Part shown: piece after piece, positions 32,043 to 40,709 of the stretch
Layout: each line of letters begins with the position of its first letter
How positions within the stretch are numbered: the stretch's first letter is position 1
Assembly: GCF_013365535.1 (NCBI RefSeq)
Contig: NZ_CP053590.1
Span: 4,020,501-4,084,500 of the forward strand
Length of the DNA stretch: 64,000 nucleotides
Origin: Aquimarina sp. TRL1
GTDB taxonomy: Bacteria; Bacteroidota; Bacteroidia; Flavobacteriales; Flavobacteriaceae
Reading direction: 5' to 3'
Program-made: the position numbers and the translations under genes
Notes under the pieces: generated by a model
The model's input: only the letters and a program-made list of their open reading frames with translations
The model's database searches: none
Told to the model about the DNA's origin: nothing

Positions 32043-32468
32043 ATGGATTTGACAAAAGAGCAAATATTGCAGGAATGTAATAAAATCTGTAAGGATACCT
32101 TGATGGAAACACTGGCGATACATTTTTGTGATGTGGGAGAAGATTATCTGGTAGCAAAAATGCCGGTAACCTCCCGGGTATACCAACCGGATAAGGTATT
32201 GCATGGAGGCGCTATGGTAGCATTAGCAGAGAGTGTAGGGAGTGCTGCTTCCATGATTTTTTTAAACTCCAGTGAATTTTATATCCGTGGGATAGAAATC
32301 TCAGCCAATCACGTAAAAAGCATTCGAGAGGGATATGTATATGCTACGGCTCGTGCGGTTCACAGAGGGAGAACTACCCAGTTGTGGGATATCAAAATTA
32401 AGGATGAAAACGAACAGCTTATTTCTTCGGTTAAATTGACAACGATTGCCCTGCCAAAAAATAAATAA
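32043..32468 (+). CDS. hotdog-fold thioesterase, probable DHNA-CoA thioesterase
   Basis: This 141-residue protein is a PaaI/MenI-type hotdog thioesterase: LAIHFCDVGEDYLVAKMPV on the first strands, then VLHGGAMVALAESVGSAAS, where the HGG.xx.x.E motif carries the catalytic acid, and AVHRGRTTQLWDIKIKDENE. It is the first gene of an operon with menF (4 bp later) and menD, so hydrolysis of 1,4-dihydroxy-2-naphthoyl-CoA in menaquinone synthesis is the likely role (MenI function). Other PaaI proteins act on phenylacetyl-CoA derivatives, but no such genes are nearby. Cytosolic; promoter directly upstream. Confidence 0.82.
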   Translation: MDLTKEQILQECNKICKDTLMETLAIHFCDVGEDYLVAKMPVTSRVYQPDKVLHGGAMVALAESVGSAASMIFLNSSEFYIRGIEISANHVKSIREGYVYATARAVHRGRTTQLWDIKIKDENEQLISSVKLTTIALPKNK

Positions 32469-32472
32469 GAAT

Positions 32473-33552
32473 ATGAACTTAGCAGAAGTGTATGCTAAAA
32501 TAGGGGCACAATTAGACAATGAACTTCCTTTTGTCATTTATAGAAAAAAAGAAGAAAATAGCTGTACTGCTTTTTTGCAGCAGGATGCGACGGTATATAC
32601 TACCAATAGCTATTCAGAAGCAGGATTCGTATTCGCACCCTTTGACCTGGAAAGCGAGCAAGCGATAGTTATGCCGTATGCAAAGAGTGAGGTGATTACG
32701 TCGGCAACCATGCCTTTTTCTGATGTAGATAGAGTTGAGAATATAGCGGATAAGGTAGCTGATTGTGAGAAAACGGCCCATATTACCTTGGTAGAAAAAG
32801 GGATTCACGAAATACAAAACAGCAGTTTAGAAAAAGTAGTACTTTCTCGTACAGAAAAAGTGACGACCCAGCTGGATGATGCCTTGCAATTGTTTCATGA
32901 GTTAACTCTATTGTATTCCAATGCCTTTGTGTATTTCTGGTACCATCCTCAGGTAGGGCAGTGGGTAGGAGCTACTCCGGAAACCCTTCTAAAAGTAGAA
33001 CAAGGTATATTGTCTACCATGGCACTGGCCGGGACAAAAACAGCAGAAGACGGTACTCCTGTCATATGGGGAGATAAGGAGAAAGAAGAACAGCAAATAG
33101 TAACGGATTTTATTGTGTCAGGGCTATCTCATATAACTGATAACCTGCAGCAATCAGCAGTGTATACCCATCAGGCAGGTTCTTTGTTTCATCTCAGAAC
33201 GGACCTGAAATGTACTATTGCAGAAAAAACAAATCTGAAGGACATCATTACAGTCCTGCATCCGACTCCGGCTGTATGCGGACTTCCTAAAGAAAAAGCG
33301 AAATCATTTATTATGGCCAATGAAGGTTATAAACGCACATTCTATACCGGATTTCTTGGACCACTGCATATGGGAGTAGCACAGAAATCCGAGCTGTTTG
33401 TAAACCTGCGGTGTATGGAGGTATTTGCAGCACATGTTAAGCTATTCGTAGGAGGAGGAATCACCAAAGACTCTGTTGCAGTGTCTGAGTGGGAAGAAAC
33501 AGTAAAGAAAACAGAAACCATGAAAAAAGTACTGCGAATTGTTGGTACTTGA
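32473..33552 (+). CDS. menF: isochorismate synthase
   Basis: This protein of 359 residues is a chorismate-utilising enzyme that converts chorismate to isochorismate, the first step of the menaquinone branch. Visible signatures are LEKVVLSRTEKV, FVYFWYHPQVGQWVGATPET, the STMALAGTKTAEDG loop, HPTPAVCGLPKEKA and the C-terminal LFVGGGITKDSVAVSEWEET. I start at ATG 32473 (MNLAEVYAKIG), not at the earlier in-frame Met that lies inside the thioesterase gene. The coupling with menD (start 56 bp downstream) and the thioesterase argues for MenF rather than the siderophore paralogue EntC. Confidence 0.88.
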   Translation: MNLAEVYAKIGAQLDNELPFVIYRKKEENSCTAFLQQDATVYTTNSYSEAGFVFAPFDLESEQAIVMPYAKSEVITSATMPFSDVDRVENIADKVADCEKTAHITLVEKGIHEIQNSSLEKVVLSRTEKVTTQLDDALQLFHELTLLYSNAFVYFWYHPQVGQWVGATPETLLKVEQGILSTMALAGTKTAEDGTPVIWGDKEKEEQQIVTDFIVSGLSHITDNLQQSAVYTHQAGSLFHLRTDLKCTIAEKTNLKDIITVLHPTPAVCGLPKEKAKSFIMANEGYKRTFYTGFLGPLHMGVAQKSELFVNLRCMEVFAAHVKLFVGGGITKDSVAVSEWEETVKKTETMKKVLRIVGT

Positions 33553-33607
33553 TAATCGCTAAAAAAATTTAGCGAAAAAAGTATTGATATTGTATTTTGC
33601 ATCCAGA

Positions 33608-35335
33608 ATGAAAAAACATAGCTACTACTCTAAAATTCCGTTGTCACAGACAATCGTAAGCTTGTGTGAAGCAAAAGGAATTCACCATATTGTAATATCC
33701 CCGGGATCGAGGAATGCTCCATTGACAATTGGGTTTACCGGAAATCCGAGAATGAACTGTTATAGCATAGTTGATGAACGATGTGCTGCTTTTTTTGCCC
33801 TGGGATTAGCACAGCAAACCGGAAAACCTGCAGCGCTGGTATGTACTTCGGGAAGTGCACTGCTTAATTATTATCCGGCAGTGGCAGAGGCGTATTACAG
33901 TGATATTCCTTTGGTGGTAATCAGTGCAGACAGACCTATAGAACGAATTGACATTGGTGATGGACAAACCATACGGCAAAAAAATATATTTGAAAATCAT
34001 ATTTTGTATTCTGCCAGTCTCTATTCTGAGGTAGTTGCTACTCAGGAGGTGGTCGATATTCATGTTAAACAACGCCATCATGAGGTGTATAAACACAATG
34101 CGAGAGAAGTAAATCTGGCATTGAATAAAGCAATCGAGCAAAAAGGACCGGTACATATCAACGCACCTTTTTATGAACCTCTATATGATAAGCTTGAAAA
34201 CCAAACCGTTTTTCCGAAAAATATTCCACTGGAAGATAGTCGCTATCACTTTTCTGAATCACTGAAAAAAGAAATGCTGGAACGATGGAATACAACCGAT
34301 AAGAAAATAGTTCTTATAGGAGTGAATAGTCTGAACACACTAGATCAAAAATGGGTAGATGTATTGGCTAATGACCCTTCGGTACTGGTATTGACAGAGA
34401 CGACCTCTAATATTTACCACGATTCTCATATAAACTGTATCGATCAGTTGATAACACCTCTTAGTGATAAAGAGTTTTTGGCATTACAACCAGCAGTACT
34501 GCTGACAATAGGAGGAATGGTAATTTCTAAAAGAATCAAAGCTTTTTTGAGAAAATACCAGCCACAATCACATTGGCATATTGATGAGAAAAAAGCATTT
34601 GATACCTATTTCTGTCTGACAGAGCATATTAAGTTGAATCCCAATTTGTTTTTTGAAACATTAGCGGATGAATTGGTAAGTGTAGCGAGTACCTATAAAA
34701 AAGACTGGCTGGCTGTTAGAAAAGAAAGAAGGCATAAGCATGCGGCATACCTGAAACAAGTCGCGTATTCTGATCTAAAAGCTTTTGAAAGAATTTTTGA
34801 GCAGATGCCCGAAGGACAATATATCCAGTTGAGTAACAGTTCTACGGTGCGATATGCCCAGTTGTTTTCTTTAAGTCCTTCATTCAGGCTGTTTTGCAAT
34901 CGAGGGACAAGTGGGATTGACGGGAGCACTTCTACTGCTATTGGAGCAGCAATTGGTTCTCAAAAACCTACTACCTTAATTACAGGAGATCTTAGTTTCT
35001 TCTATGATAGTAATGCCTTGTGGAATGCATATATCCCTGCTAATTTTAAGATTATTGTCATTAACAATAGTGGAGGAGGGATTTTTAGAATATTGCCGGG
35101 AAAAGAAGAAAGTGAAGCCTTTTCTACTTTTTTTGAAACAAAACACTCGTTAACGGCAGAACAATTATGTGCTATGTATGGAATAGTGTATCATAAAGCG
35201 AGCTCAGAAGAAGCCATTGTCTCGGGAATGGAGTCCCTGTATGCTTCAGACGATGTTCCGGCTTTATTAGAAATTTTCACCCCAAGAATAGAGAATGATA
35301 AGGTTTTAATCGGTTATTTTAGGTCTTTCGTCTGA
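33608..35335 (+). CDS. menD: 2-succinyl-5-enolpyruvyl-6-hydroxy-3-cyclohexene-1-carboxylate synthase
   Basis: This 575-residue thiamine-diphosphate enzyme joins isochorismate and 2-oxoglutarate to give SEPHCHC, the second menaquinone step. The N-terminal pyrimidine-binding domain has HIVISPGSRNAPLTIGF and DERCAAFFALGLAQQTGKPA (with the catalytic Glu). The C-terminal domain has the diphosphate motif ITGDLSFFYDSNALWNAYIP ending in NNSGGGIF. The start at ATG 33608 (MKKHSYYSKIPLSQT) is preferred over an in-frame start 24 bp upstream. It is the third gene of the men operon. menH, menC and menE are not in this window. Confidence 0.92.
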   Translation: MKKHSYYSKIPLSQTIVSLCEAKGIHHIVISPGSRNAPLTIGFTGNPRMNCYSIVDERCAAFFALGLAQQTGKPAALVCTSGSALLNYYPAVAEAYYSDIPLVVISADRPIERIDIGDGQTIRQKNIFENHILYSASLYSEVVATQEVVDIHVKQRHHEVYKHNAREVNLALNKAIEQKGPVHINAPFYEPLYDKLENQTVFPKNIPLEDSRYHFSESLKKEMLERWNTTDKKIVLIGVNSLNTLDQKWVDVLANDPSVLVLTETTSNIYHDSHINCIDQLITPLSDKEFLALQPAVLLTIGGMVISKRIKAFLRKYQPQSHWHIDEKKAFDTYFCLTEHIKLNPNLFFETLADELVSVASTYKKDWLAVRKERRHKHAAYLKQVAYSDLKAFERIFEQMPEGQYIQLSNSSTVRYAQLFSLSPSFRLFCNRGTSGIDGSTSTAIGAAIGSQKPTTLITGDLSFFYDSNALWNAYIPANFKIIVINNSGGGIFRILPGKEESEAFSTFFETKHSLTAEQLCAMYGIVYHKASSEEAIVSGMESLYASDDVPALLEIFTPRIENDKVLIGYFRSFV

Positions 35336-35386
35336 AAAAAGAAGTTTAATCTTGATAATCAGTAAATAATTGCGCTATAATTATCT

Positions 35387-35394
35387 TATATTTG
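35387..35394 (+). promoter_or_regulatory. candidate -7 element of the DUF2853 gene
   Basis: TATATTTG matches TAnnTTTG and lies about 45 bp before the ATG. No TTG is at the standard distance. Confidence 0.45.
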
Positions 35395-35438
35395 AGAGAG
35401 TAAGAACTAATTATTAACACTTAAACTATTATTACCTT

Positions 35439-35780
35439 ATGAGTAAAAGAGACGAACTAATTCAAAAATACGCAGCTGATATTAAAGATAAAATCGGTCA
35501 GACTCCAGATATGGATTTATTGACTAAAGTTACTATTGGTTGTGGGCCATCTATCTATAATAGTGATGCCTCTACAGTTTCTGGTAGTGATGAAGGAGAG
35601 TTGAAGACAGTAAAAAATAATTTCTTGATAAAAAAATTAGGTCTTAGTGATGGACCAAAATTAGACGAAGCGATCAATGCTGTTATCGAACAGTATGGAA
35701 AGTCTAATAGAAATAAGTATAGAGCCGTAGTATATTATTTACTAACAAAACATTTTGGTAAAGAGGCTATATACAACTAA
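35439..35780 (+). CDS. DUF2853-family protein
   Basis: This 113-residue soluble protein matches the DUF2853 family as I remember it: an N-terminal helix RDELIQKYAADIKDKIGQTP, the motif DLLTKVTIGCGPSIYNSDAS, a lysine-rich centre and the end YRAVVYYLLTKHFGKEAIYN. The function of the family is unknown; it is a small helical protein. It lies 103 bp after menD with its own -7 element and is closed by a strong terminator, so it is probably monocistronic. Confidence 0.8.
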   Translation: MSKRDELIQKYAADIKDKIGQTPDMDLLTKVTIGCGPSIYNSDASTVSGSDEGELKTVKNNFLIKKLGLSDGPKLDEAINAVIEQYGKSNRNKYRAVVYYLLTKHFGKEAIYN

Positions 35781-35803
35781 AAAAATCTTGTTTTTAGCAA
35801 AAG

Positions 35804-35834
35804 AAGGTACTTCGATTGGGAGTACCTTTTTTTT
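35804..35834 (+). terminator. intrinsic terminator after the DUF2853 gene
   Basis: AAGGTACT (35804-35811) pairs with AGTACCTT (35821-35828), with a 9-nt loop and a long T tract. Confidence 0.88.
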
Positions 35835-36028
35835 GTGTAGAAAATAACGTTAAACCTAGATTGGTGTGTTAGAACCTGGAGCTAAAGTTTATAAATAACA
35901 CAAAAAATAATATTTCATCAAATTCAGCCGAGCACCAATGCGGGAATATAAGAAATATAACCATACGTATATTTTAGAGTAGTTTCGGACTGTAATGATT
36001 TTTTAATGCATAATCACGGTTAAAGAGT

Positions 36029-36036
36029 TATCTTTG
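36029..36036 (+). promoter_or_regulatory. -7 element of the S1/CvfB-like gene
   Basis: TATCTTTG matches TAnnTTTG exactly and ends 18 bp before the ATG at 36055. It overlaps an upstream in-frame TTG (36034), which argues against that TTG as the start codon. Confidence 0.5.
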
Positions 36037-36054
36037 CCGCAAAATACAAATGAC

Positions 36055-36888
36055 ATGCTACAACTAGGGAAATATAACACATTAGAGATTGTAAGAGACC
36101 GGGATCCGGGACTTTTTTTGAGTGATGAAGAAGGAAATGAAGTTTTATTACCTAATAAGTTTGTTCCTGAGGTTTTTGAAATAGGAGATACGATTAAGGT
36201 GTTTTTGTATTTGGATAATGAAGAGCGTATAGTAGCTACTACCCAGGAACCATTTATCACTGTCAATTCATTTGCGTATCTGAAATGTACTACCGTATCC
36301 AAAATAGGAGCGTTTATGAATTGGGGGGTAGATAAAGAGCTTTTTGTTCCTTTTAAGGAACAAGCATCTAAGATGAGAGAAGGGAGTTGGTATCTGGTCT
36401 ATATGTATTTGGATGAAGAAACGGACAGATTAGTAGCCTCGAGTAAGACAAACTCATTTTTGGATAACTCGTTGGTATTATTAGCGCCATTTGATGAGGT
36501 AAGCCTGATTGCATCCCATCCTTCTCCATATGGCTGGAATATGATAGTGAATGGGAAATATCTGGGGCTGGTTTATCAGGATGAAATTTTTCAGAAAATT
36601 ACAGTGGGAGATACGTTTAAAGGCTATGTGAAAAAAGTACGCCCGGACGGAAAAATAGATTTGACACTTCAGCGGCACGGATACCGAAGTATCGACCCGA
36701 ATGCAGATCAGATCCTGAAAGAACTCAAAGCCAGTGGAGGCTTTATAGACCTGAATGACAAGTCAGATCCGGAGGATATTAAAGAGGTGTTTCAGATGAG
36801 TAAAAAGAGTTTTAAAAAAGCGATAGGGACACTTTATAAAAAACGACAGATACTGATCGAAAAAGATGGGATCCGACTTGTGGAATAA
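36055..36888 (+). CDS. S1-domain RNA-binding protein, CvfB-like
   Basis: This 277-residue protein resembles CvfB, built from tandem S1-type beta barrels and a C-terminal winged helix. The N-terminal unit is MLQLGKYNTLEIVRDRDPGL through GDTIKVFLYLDNEERIVAT; the central S1 units include VSKIGAFMNWGVDKELFVPF, GKYLGLVYQDEIFQ and GYVKKVRPDGKIDLTLQ; the winged helix ends with KKSFKKAIGTLYKKRQILIE. CvfB proteins bind RNA and affect virulence-gene expression in Staphylococcus; the role here is unknown. The ATG at 36055 is chosen because the -7 element overlaps the earlier in-frame TTG. Confidence 0.83.
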   Translation: MLQLGKYNTLEIVRDRDPGLFLSDEEGNEVLLPNKFVPEVFEIGDTIKVFLYLDNEERIVATTQEPFITVNSFAYLKCTTVSKIGAFMNWGVDKELFVPFKEQASKMREGSWYLVYMYLDEETDRLVASSKTNSFLDNSLVLLAPFDEVSLIASHPSPYGWNMIVNGKYLGLVYQDEIFQKITVGDTFKGYVKKVRPDGKIDLTLQRHGYRSIDPNADQILKELKASGGFIDLNDKSDPEDIKEVFQMSKKSFKKAIGTLYKKRQILIEKDGIRLVE

Positions 36889-36908
36889 AAACAGCTTTCT
36901 CTGATAAA

Positions 36909-37421
36909 TTACTGATTAGGAATGCAGAATGGATCAATAGTGGGGCGAATTGTTTCCAGTACTGCCTGATTGATGATACCATCCGTAATAGGGATTTCTG
37001 GATTATCCGGAGAATAAAATACTCGGGAACAAAGATTTCTGACTTGGTAAGATTTTCGATACCGCATATAATCCGTCAGGTAACCAATACGATCGTATTC
37101 AAATGTTTTCTTGTCGAGGAATTTACTGTTTTGATAACTTTCTGCTGTTGCTTTTTTCTTAGAAGTTTTCTTGTTACTGCTTTTTCTTTGTTGTAGGGAA
37201 GCAATACTAGAAGAATCTTTGACTTTTACTCGTTTCTTACTCCAGGTAAACTTGTACCATATAGAAGAAGAGGAAATTTGCTGATTCCCGGAATGATGAG
37301 TTTGGGATATATGAGAAACAGGTATGGTGTAAACCGCGTAGTTTGTGTTAAAAAAATTAGTTGATTGCTGAGAGAAGCCGATCAGCTGTGTAAATAAGAA
37401 TAAAAATAAAAAATGTTTCAT
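36909..37421 (-). CDS. hypothetical exported protein
   Basis: I do not recognise this 170-residue protein. It has a clear Sec signal peptide (MKHFLFLFLFTQLIGFSQQS), so it is exported. The mature part contains a basic, Ser/Lys-rich middle (SSNKKTSKKKATAESYQNSK) and the end IPITDGIINQAVLETIRPTI-DPFCIPNQ, with two cysteines that could pair. It lies tail-to-tail with the S1/CvfB-like gene (20 bp) and 120 bp downstream of another exported gene on the same strand. Confidence 0.6.
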   Translation of the reverse strand: MKHFLFLFLFTQLIGFSQQSTNFFNTNYAVYTIPVSHISQTHHSGNQQISSSSIWYKFTWSKKRVKVKDSSSIASLQQRKSSNKKTSKKKATAESYQNSKFLDKKTFEYDRIGYLTDYMRYRKSYQVRNLCSRVFYSPDNPEIPITDGIINQAVLETIRPTIDPFCIPNQ

Positions 37422-37541
37422 TGCTGATAAAAATTAAAATGTTTTTGATGATTCAGTAATTGTATCCGTTTTTTGGCACCAGGATGGTAGTGCCTTTACT
37501 TTTTAAGGCAAAAAGATGTATCGAAATCAGATCATTGTCTG

Positions 37542-38738
37542 TTACATATTGTAATTCCAATTTAATAATTTCCCAATGTGATTGAGTACTTGGTTATGGA
37601 TCGTATCTAAATACATTTCTGTGATCAGATTGTAATTATTGGTGTAGTTAAAATTCAGGTTGTTAGTTCCATAAGAGTTGTTTATGAAGCTCTTGTCTTC
37701 TTGAGTTAATGCTCTTTTGTCCCCTGTATAAGTAACTTCTGTTTTTTCGAATGTTCTGGTACCAGAAAGGTTTTCATTAATTAAATACGGGGCAGCTTTA
37801 GTATCTTTTATTTTAATATTTAGTGTTCCGGTAATGTCTTTATGTTTTTTGTGATAGTGCACGGTAGCGGATACTGTTTTTTCTTTTCCGTTTTCCATTA
37901 TTTGCGAGCTTCTTTTGATTGTATACTGGTGATTTTTTTCTGGAGATATATTTATTGAAACCCATTCTATCGCGATAACTCGATCAGCCTTTAACTTGTT
38001 CTGAACAAAATGACTCCCGACATTATTTACAGAAATGTCTTTTGATAAATGTTCAATAATGAAATCACTACTTACACTCGAATTATCATTTCCCCATTCA
38101 ACATAATTACCTAGGTTTTGATAGGTTACAGGGGTGAAATATACATTCCTGGTTCCTTCTGCAATAGTGATATCGATTAGTTTTTTCAGGTCTTTGTAAT
38201 TAGGGGTGAATTGGAGTGCACGTGTGAGATATGTATAGGCAATTTCATAGGCGTAACTGTTCTCTGTTTTGTTTAAAGATGCTTTTCCTTTAGTATAGAG
38301 GTCAGTAGTAGCTAATGCAGTAATGCTGTCTATAGAGGGAGTTTTAGTAAGCGGTGTGATGCCAGACGATGTTGCGAGCTCATTTAAGAATTGTATTGAT
38401 CGCAGAGCGTTTGTTAGTCCTTCCCAGTTTTTGTCTTCTATTGGACTGGGGTGTGATAACGTATGTAAACGATCCTTGTGTTTTGAGATAGCGTTGTTGA
38501 ATACTATAGAGAACTTCTCTTGTAGCCTTTTCTTTTTGGGTCTTTTTTTTAATTTACCAAACGCCTTGATTACTTTATGTTCATTAGCTTCTATATTTTC
38601 TATGTGTAGTAATTTTTCTTGAGTATAGGAGGTGTGATGCATGCAAAATGCAGTTAGGAAAAAAACTGTTTTTATCACTGTAAAGTTGGTGTGGGTAATT
38701 TTAGGAAATTTTGGAGGTATAAGTAAAAATTGTTTCAT
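37542..38738 (-). CDS. hypothetical exported protein, Flavobacteriaceae type
   Basis: I do not recognise this 398-residue protein. The N-terminus has a basic stretch and a hydrophobic segment (TVIKTVFFLTAFCMHHTSYT) that should act as a signal peptide. An early helical part carries NEHKVIKAFGKLKKRPKKKR and a TPR-like stretch (AYEIAYTYLTRALQFTPNYK). A beta-rich half follows, with HQYTIKRSSQIMENGKEKTV and KDITGTLNIKIKDTKAAPYL. The end is helical with many Asn and Tyr residues (NNLNFNYTNNYNLITEMYLD). It could be a periplasmic or surface protein. No operon partner is clear. Confidence 0.6.
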   Translation of the reverse strand: MKQFLLIPPKFPKITHTNFTVIKTVFFLTAFCMHHTSYTQEKLLHIENIEANEHKVIKAFGKLKKRPKKKRLQEKFSIVFNNAISKHKDRLHTLSHPSPIEDKNWEGLTNALRSIQFLNELATSSGITPLTKTPSIDSITALATTDLYTKGKASLNKTENSYAYEIAYTYLTRALQFTPNYKDLKKLIDITIAEGTRNVYFTPVTYQNLGNYVEWGNDNSSVSSDFIIEHLSKDISVNNVGSHFVQNKLKADRVIAIEWVSINISPEKNHQYTIKRSSQIMENGKEKTVSATVHYHKKHKDITGTLNIKIKDTKAAPYLINENLSGTRTFEKTEVTYTGDKRALTQEDKSFINNSYGTNNLNFNYTNNYNLITEMYLDTIHNQVLNHIGKLLNWNYNM

Positions 38739-38864
38739 GTTTAATTTTTTTCTTCAGTAAATACAATAACTGTGCAAAGTACTATTAAGGCGGTGTTAAA
38801 AACAGTTGGTATTTTTACTTTTTGTTAACTTATAAAATCATGTGCAGAATACGATTTAATGTAT

Positions 38865-38872
38865 TATTTTTG
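38865..38872 (+). promoter_or_regulatory. candidate -7 element of menB
   Basis: TATTTTTG matches TAnnTTTG, 21 bp before the menB ATG. No TTG at the standard distance was found. Confidence 0.45.
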
Positions 38873-38893
38873 GTAGATAATAAATAGTAAATA

Positions 38894-39736
38894 ATGAGCT
38901 TAATAAACTGGACAACAGTAAAAGAATACAAGGATATAACCTATAAAAAATCAGAAGGAGTTGCACGTATAGCATTTAACAGACCTAATGTAAGAAATGC
39001 ATTTAGACCGCAGACAGTAACCGAATTATTTGAAGCTTTTTTAGATGCCAGAGAAGACACTTCTATAGGAGTTGTGTTGTTATCAGCAGAAGGACCTTCT
39101 ACAAAAGATGGAGTTTATTCATTTTGTAGCGGAGGAGATCAGAGTGTTCGTGGTCATCAGGGATATGTAGGAGAAGATGGAATGCACCGATTAAATATTC
39201 TGGAAGTTCAGCGTCTTATTCGTTTTATGCCTAAGGTTGTCATTGCGGTAGTTCCGGGATGGGCAGTTGGAGGAGGACATAGCCTTCATGTAGTTTGTGA
39301 TCTTACCTTGGCGAGTAAGGAGCATGCGATTTTTAAGCAAACAGATGCTGATGTAACCAGCTTTGACGGAGGTTACGGGTCCGCGTACCTGGCAAAAATG
39401 GTAGGACAGAAAAAAGCGAGAGAAATTTTCTTTTTAGGGAGAAACTATTCTGCGCAAGAAGCTCATGATATGGGGATGGTTAATGCAGTGATTCCTCATG
39501 ATGAATTAGAAGAAACAGCCTATGAATGGGCACAGGAAATATTAGCAAAATCGCCAACTTCTATACGAATGTTGAAATTTGCTTTTAACGCTACAGATGA
39601 TGGTATGGTAGGACAGCAGGTGTTTGCAGGGGAAGCAACACGATTGACCTATATGACAGACGAAGCAAAGGAAGGAAGGAATGCATTTTTGGAAAAAAGA
39701 AAACCTAACTTCAAGGATATCAAGTGGATTCCTTAA
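38894..39736 (+). CDS. menB: 1,4-dihydroxy-2-naphthoyl-CoA synthase
   Basis: This 280-residue crotonase-fold enzyme closes the second ring in menaquinone synthesis, making DHNA-CoA from o-succinylbenzoyl-CoA. Signatures are RIAFNRPNVRNAFRPQTVTE, YSFCSGGDQSVRGHQGYVGE (typical MenB oxyanion loop with GGDQ), VVPGWAVGGGHSLHVVCDLT, and the MenB-specific ADVTSFDGGYGSAYLA with the active-site Asp and Tyr. Length and motifs match MenB rather than other crotonases. It lies 3.5 kb from menF-menD, with its own promoter, and would supply the substrate of the hotdog thioesterase at 32043. Confidence 0.93.
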   Translation: MSLINWTTVKEYKDITYKKSEGVARIAFNRPNVRNAFRPQTVTELFEAFLDAREDTSIGVVLLSAEGPSTKDGVYSFCSGGDQSVRGHQGYVGEDGMHRLNILEVQRLIRFMPKVVIAVVPGWAVGGGHSLHVVCDLTLASKEHAIFKQTDADVTSFDGGYGSAYLAKMVGQKKAREIFFLGRNYSAQEAHDMGMVNAVIPHDELEETAYEWAQEILAKSPTSIRMLKFAFNATDDGMVGQQVFAGEATRLTYMTDEAKEGRNAFLEKRKPNFKDIKWIP

Positions 39737-39797
39737 AAATTAAATAAAAAATAAAGATGAAGTCTGCTAAAGATTTTATATCTTAATATACGTTTTC

Positions 39798-39837
39798 GTA
39801 GCTGTTTTTTAATGTTTAATGTATTAAGAACAGCTAC
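39798..39837 (+). terminator. stem-loop downstream of menB
   Basis: GTAGCTGTT (39798-39806) pairs with AACAGCTAC (39829-39837), with an inner TTAAT/ATTAA stem. A T tract does not follow, so termination is uncertain. Confidence 0.45.
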
Positions 39838-39851
39838 AATGCGTTTATATG

Positions 39852-39883
39852 TTGGGTTATTTTTTGTTTTGATGCTATTTTTG
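39852..39883 (+). promoter_or_regulatory. promoter of the coiled-coil membrane protein gene
   Basis: TTG (39852-39854), a 21-bp spacer and TATTTTTG (39876-39883) match TTG-N17-23-TAnnTTTG, about 30 bp before the ATG at 39913. Confidence 0.65.
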
Positions 39884-39912
39884 TCATCAGAATAAGGGAA
39901 AATAAATATTGT

Positions 39913-40665
39913 ATGGATACTAAAGTAGGGGAGTACTTATCCATAAGATATAAAATTGAGAAAACATTATTGAAACAACAAAGTTTAGAAGGGAAACTAA
40001 ACGCTGTTTCAGGGAAAATTAAAAAGGAACGAAAGCAGTACTGGTATTTTTTATCAGGAATATTGGTTTTTTTTAGTGCCATTGTTTTTTTGTGTTTGTA
40101 TCATTGGGGAGGTATAATTAAAAAAAATGAAACGAAACATACCAGCGTCGTGGATGTGGTTTCAATTCATAAAATTAAAAATGAACTCATCGCAGTAAAA
40201 AGTGATGTGAATTCGTATAAAAATGAGCTAAAAGAAGAAGAAAAGCTTCGAAAAACATTGATAAAAGCATCTGAAAAGAAAGAGTATAGAAGAAGATACT
40301 GTATTCTTAATAAAGTGTATAAAAACAATGGTATAATTTTTATAGAAGCTGATTTTGTAGATTTTTTTAAAGGAGAAAAGGCAGTTCAAAAAGCAAAAGA
40401 ACAAGGAAAGGCAATGCAGGCGATAACCAGTAAAGGAGATACGTTGTACTCCCTACCGGAAAAATATTTTGTAAGCAATGTGAATCCTAAGATCAGAGTT
40501 CTAAAAGTAAATGATAACGTACGATTAAAAAATATAAAAAATAGTTCCGAAGCTAACTATTCTTTGGCGCTATTTCAGAAGATAATTAAAGATAAATCGC
40601 TTTTGGTTTTGGAAATGAGTGATGGTGTGGTATATGGGATTTTCAAAAAAGATTTATCGGTATAA
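39913..40665 (+). CDS. single-span membrane protein with coiled coils (SPOR-like end possible)
   Basis: This 250-residue protein has a short cytoplasmic helix (IRYKIEKTLLKQQSLEGKLN), one membrane segment at about 43-62 (YWYFLSGILVFFSAIVFLCL) and a periplasmic part with a coiled coil (IHKIKNELIAVKSDVNSYKN, then ELKEEEKLRKTLIKASEKKE). The C-terminal domain, with ADFVDFFKGEKAVQKAKEQG, has an alpha+beta pattern. The same layout is seen in the next gene (40710-41312), so the two may be paralogues or partners. No known family is recognised. A clear promoter precedes it and the second gene follows after 44 bp. Confidence 0.62.
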   Translation: MDTKVGEYLSIRYKIEKTLLKQQSLEGKLNAVSGKIKKERKQYWYFLSGILVFFSAIVFLCLYHWGGIIKKNETKHTSVVDVVSIHKIKNELIAVKSDVNSYKNELKEEEKLRKTLIKASEKKEYRRRYCILNKVYKNNGIIFIEADFVDFFKGEKAVQKAKEQGKAMQAITSKGDTLYSLPEKYFVSNVNPKIRVLKVNDNVRLKNIKNSSEANYSLALFQKIIKDKSLLVLEMSDGVVYGIFKKDLSV

Positions 40666-40709
40666 CTAGCGAATGCATATATAGTAACCCTCACCCCAAA
40701 AAAAATATA

